DNA of 8,451 bases. Source: Pseudomonadota bacterium (GTDB lineage Bacteria; Pseudomonadota; Alphaproteobacteria; Sphingomonadales; Sphingomonadaceae). A program made the translations under genes and the position numbers. Location: positions 1 to 8,451 of the forward strand of contig JAFAED010000017.1 in assembly GCA_023424275.1 (NCBI GenBank), in the 5' to 3' direction. Positions 7,117-8,451 of the stretch are shown here, piece by piece (the stretch's first letter is position 1; every line of letters starts with the position of its first letter). A model generated the notes under the pieces. That model did no database searches and was not told the DNA's origin. It worked only from the letters and a program-made list of their open reading frames with translations.

Positions 7117-8451
7117 ATGAACATCGACCGACGTACCGCAATGACCGCATTGGCGGCCACGACCGCGCTGGCAACCACCTCTGCCCTCGGCGGTATCGCT
7201 TCCCGGGCTATGGCCGCAACGAAAGGACGCATCGACTTGTCACCGAAGAACTGGCCCGCGGGCGAATATGCCCGCTTCATGGCGGCGCAGGGCGTCGACC
7301 GCACGACTGCGGGATCGGCAAAAGGCAAGAAGGGCGCGGTCACCGTCGCCTATGGCGCGCTTGCCGCGCGCGCGGGGCTCGAGGCGCTCAAGCAGGGCGG
7401 CAATGCGATCGACGCGGCGATGACGACCGCGCTCGCCCAGGTCGCGCTGACGATGGGCGCACCGATCAGCTATTTCGGCATCATGTCGCTCGTCTATTAT
7501 GACGCGAAGACCGGCAAGACGCACACGATGAACGCCGAGTGGAATACGGTCGCGGGCGAGACCGAGCCGCTCACCATCCCCGGCGCGATCGACTTTTCGA
7601 GCACCGAGGCGTTGCAGGGCAAGGGCGAGCCGAGCGGGCGTACCGCGCTCGTCGGCGGCTTCATGAAGGGCGTCGAGGCCGCGCACAAGCGCTTCGGCAA
7701 GCTGCCCTTCGCCAGCCTGTTCGACCCTGCGATCCACATCGCCGAAGAGGGCATGCCGGTAAGCGAGATGCTCGACGGCATCTTCAAATTCCGCGACCGC
7801 GACATCCGCCGCCTGCCCGAGACCAAGGCGACGCTCGTGAAGCCCGACGGCAGCGCGTACAAGACGGGCGACATCTTCAAACAGCCGAAGCTCGCTGCAA
7901 CGCTCCGCGCGGTCGCTGCGCAGGGTGCCAGCTATATGTATGGCGGTGCATGGGGCGAGAAGCTGGTCGCCGCGGTGCAGGCCGACGGCGGCAAGATGAC
8001 GATCGACGACCTCAGGAATTACCAGGTGATCTGGGCCGATCCGCTCGTCGCCGAACTTCGCCGCGGCTATTCGATCCAGACCAACCCGGCGCCGAATTTC
8101 GGCGGCTTCTCGATCATCGAGGCACAGAATCTCGCCGACGCCGCGGGGCTATGCGGCGGCGAGCATTGGACCAAATCGTCCGAACAATTGAAAAAGGCAC
8201 TCGAAATCACCCAGCTCTTCGGCATTTCGATGTTCCCGAAAGAAGCGCAGGCAGCAATCTATCCCGGCATCGATTTCAGCGAGGCTTCGCGGGTCTCCAA
8301 GGACCATGCCGCGGCGCTGTGGAAACAGATCGAAGGCGGCAAGACCTTCACCAAGTGGAAGCGCACGACGCCGATGCATTCGGACGACGTCGTTGCGGTC
8401 GATGCCGAGGGCAATATGGCCGCGATCACCCATTCGATCAATTGCGTGAAC
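7117..8451 (+). CDS. Gamma-glutamyltransferase (GGT) family protein, atypical, 3'-truncated by window edge
   Basis: The frame stays open from ATG 7117 to the last base, giving 445 residues of a protein that continues beyond the window. Residues 1-34 look like a Tat signal: twin Arg at 5-6 (DRRTAMTAL), a hydrophobic stretch, then SRAMAATK with cleavage near 33. The GGT fold is indicated by GGNAIDAAMTTALAQ (94-108), VYYDAKTGK (127-134), IPGAIDF (154-160), GRTALVGGFMKGVEAAHKRFGKLPF (about 174-198), the LxxYQV block (299-303), NFGG (327-330) and VVAVDAEGNMAAITHS (425-440), the start of the small-subunit region. Known GGTs are Ntn hydrolases that self-cleave and transfer or hydrolyse gamma-glutamyl groups, usually in the periplasm. 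Odd points: the glycine-rich SGIGGG segment is replaced by ISYFGIMS, the substrate-carboxylate RE-x-AP motif by AEWNT, and the catalytic Thr position appears to be S422. It is therefore a divergent GGT-like hydrolase rather than a proven glutathione enzyme. Confidence 0.85.
   Translation, partial: MNIDRRTAMTALAATTALATTSALGGIASRAMAATKGRIDLSPKNWPAGEYARFMAAQGVDRTTAGSAKGKKGAVTVAYGALAARAGLEALKQGGNAIDAAMTTALAQVALTMGAPISYFGIMSLVYYDAKTGKTHTMNAEWNTVAGETEPLTIPGAIDFSSTEALQGKGEPSGRTALVGGFMKGVEAAHKRFGKLPFASLFDPAIHIAEEGMPVSEMLDGIFKFRDRDIRRLPETKATLVKPDGSAYKTGDIFKQPKLAATLRAVAAQGASYMYGGAWGEKLVAAVQADGGKMTIDDLRNYQVIWADPLVAELRRGYSIQTNPAPNFGGFSIIEAQNLADAAGLCGGEHWTKSSEQLKKALEITQLFGISMFPKEAQAAIYPGIDFSEASRVSKDHAAALWKQIEGGKTFTKWKRTTPMHSDDVVAVDAEGNMAAITHSINCVN

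Noticed and set aside
7240..7880. Overlapping minus-strand frames (7240-7737 and 7497-7880) inside the GGT-like gene
   Set aside because: Both are antisense shadows with Arg-rich low-complexity products, and the plus-strand frame carries GGT family blocks throughout.
1..8451. Microcystin-degradation (mlr) cluster as an explanation, because sphingomonads carry it with peptidase and transporter genes
   Set aside because: There is no MlrA-type membrane protease and no MlrB-type serine hydrolase in the window; the families present are different.

Overview
The window is GC-rich (roughly 63-65% by eye). Gene content and style point to an alphaproteobacterium of the sphingomonad type (Sphingopyxis/Sphingomonas-like): a TonB-dependent receptor with a 'VTASKRAEKLQDVP' plug start, a spinster-like MFS permease, and Tat- or Sec-exported hydrolases. 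The assignment rests on protein style and base composition only; there is no rRNA or other phylogenetic marker here.

Layout, left to right: (1) the 3' part of a DUF885-family putative zinc peptidase (+), cut by the left edge; (2) a 185-bp gap with a candidate promoter; (3) a complete TonB-dependent outer-membrane receptor (+); (4) a 61-bp gap with a GC-rich hairpin; (5) a COG1228-type amidohydrolase (+) with a complete metal-site signature, probably co-transcribed with the receptor; (6) a strong intrinsic terminator; (7) a convergent MFS transporter (-), whose best start gives 432 aa; (8) a 322-bp divergent regulatory region with AT-rich promoter-like sequence and inverted repeats; (9) the first 445 codons of a gamma-glutamyltransferase (GGT) family protein (+) with a twin-arginine-type signal, cut by the right edge.

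How the genes may work together (inference): receptor for outer-membrane import, MFS permease for the inner membrane, and three hydrolases of families linked to peptide or amide cleavage (DUF885, COG1228 amidohydrolase, GGT). This reads as an import-and-hydrolysis cluster for peptides or amide-linked small molecules. No substrate can be named from sequence. The most unusual points are the GGT-like protein, which lacks several canonical GGT motifs and appears to have Ser where the catalytic Thr is expected, and a TTGCAA element that I see only three times in the window, once upstream of each of the receptor, MFS and GGT-like genes. At two of these it is embedded in the same GGTTGCAA-N16-AGACA arrangement.

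No tRNA, rRNA, CRISPR array, insertion sequence, attachment site or origin was seen.
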